From the NCBI RefSeq assembly GCF_020694005.1, contig NZ_CP073013.1, positions 868,001 to 932,000 on the forward strand: a stretch of DNA of 64,000 nucleotides, read 5' to 3'. This stretch comes from Marinomonas profundi. GTDB lineage: Bacteria > Pseudomonadota > Gammaproteobacteria > Pseudomonadales > Marinomonadaceae. The position numbers and the translations under genes were made by a program. The notes beneath the pieces are model-generated. The model was not told where the DNA came from. It saw only the letters and a program-made list of their open reading frames with translations, and searched no databases. Shown piece after piece: positions 63,455 to 64,000 of this stretch; within the stretch, counting starts at the first letter, position 1; each line of letters starts with the position of its first letter.

Positions 63455-63561
63455 CTATTTCTATCGCCTATCTGCAAATGAGTTTTACGCCTTTCACCTA
63501 CTTCCCTGCTCCGATACGCGTTATCATGGCTGATACATAAGACCGATTTATAGGGGCCAAT

Positions 63562-64000
63562 ATGCACGACGATTTACATTTAACCATTCGTAACCTTACC
63601 AATGATGATTACGATGAAATAAAAGTACTCATGGATAAGGTCTATCATGACATTGGTGGTTCATGGCCGAAACATACCATCCATCAATTGATCAAAGACT
63701 TCCCAGAAGGGCAAATTTGCTTAGAAGACCATGGCAAAATTGTTGGCCTCGCCCTCTCGGTTCAAGTCAGTTACCAGCGTTTTAGTAACCCACACACTTA
63801 TGATGACTTGGTTGATCAGAAAGAAAATATTTTAAATGACGCCACCGGTGATGCCATGTATGGCTTAGACGCCCTAATCGCGCCTGAATACCGCGGCTAT
63901 CGTCTTGGTCGTCGTCTTTACGAAGCCCGAAAAGAGCTGTGTCGTCAGCACAATTTGCGCGCCATTTTAGCCGGTGGCCGTATTCCTAATTACCACGAAC
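63562..64000 (+). CDS. GNAT acetyltransferase, likely GNAT/carbon-nitrogen hydrolase fusion (partial)
   Basis: 146 codons from ATG 63562 (AGGGGCC) to the window edge, still open. LTIRNLTNDDYDEIKVLMDKVYHDIGG at the start and the acetyl-CoA-binding APEYRGYRLGRRLYEARKEL near 110-130 show a GNAT domain. The FPEGQI, YGLDALIAPEYRG and LRAILAGGRIPNYHE segments match the N-terminal half of bifunctional GNAT/nitrilase-superfamily proteins of about 510 residues. The hydrolase half would lie outside the window. Confidence 0.85.
   Translation, partial: MHDDLHLTIRNLTNDDYDEIKVLMDKVYHDIGGSWPKHTIHQLIKDFPEGQICLEDHGKIVGLALSVQVSYQRFSNPHTYDDLVDQKENILNDATGDAMYGLDALIAPEYRGYRLGRRLYEARKELCRQHNLRAILAGGRIPNYHE

Overview
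The window looks like a marine gammaproteobacterium of the Oceanospirillales, most likely Marinomonas-like. This is inferred from the protein content (prpBCD under a GntR regulator, TmcA, EpmA, UbiK, two TRAP transporters, DctB/DctD, a glnK-amtB pair) and has not been tested by a search. Host genes occupy about 1-22.2 kb and 51.95-64 kb. Between them lies a roughly 29.7 kb accessory element.

Left host region (1-22.2 kb): a methylcitrate-cycle cluster (GntR regulator, prpB, prpC, prpD) with palindromic operators; tmcA; a TRAP transporter (dctPQM) followed by a secreted gamma-glutamyltransferase and a convergent dctB-dctD two-component system; a FIST-GGDEF-EAL signalling gene cut near its 5' end by an IS30-family element; and epmA.

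Accessory element (22,250-51,904): it is inserted in the anticodon arm of a tRNA-Arg(CCG) gene. The 3' half of that tRNA is at 22,203-22,249 and the 5' half at 51,905-51,951. They share a 17-bp core, and joining them rebuilds a 77-nt tRNA. Just inside the right end the element carries a complete, different tRNA-Arg(CCG). Its left third is a catabolic operon (LysR; fumarylacetoacetase, maleylacetoacetate isomerase, VOC protein, self-sufficient CYP116B-type P450, TRAP transporter). Its middle is a graveyard of mobile elements (IS66 remnant carrying a group II intron, IS5-type elements) leading into a damaged defence cluster (5'-truncated possible nuclease-family gene, Abi_2 HEPN protein, type I restriction hsdR split by IS3, YgjP-like peptidase). 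Its right end is the recombination module: a DUF3596-type tyrosine integrase and a small excisionase-like gene, each split by a different IS3-family element, with a divergent HTH regulator and an operator array between them.

Right host region (51.95-64 kb): quinol monooxygenase-like protein, cytochrome c5-like protein, Rep helicase, bile-acid/sodium symporter-family transporter, YbiU-like protein divergent from a ROK regulator, a second copy of a 210-bp MITE-like repeat (first copy after prpC), a YifB/ComM-like ATPase, UbiK, glnK-amtB with a sigma-54 promoter, and the start of a GNAT/nitrilase-type protein.

The main result is the element architecture: an island that breaks a tRNA-Arg(CCG) gene and appears to bring its own replacement, now probably locked in place because int and xis are both disrupted.
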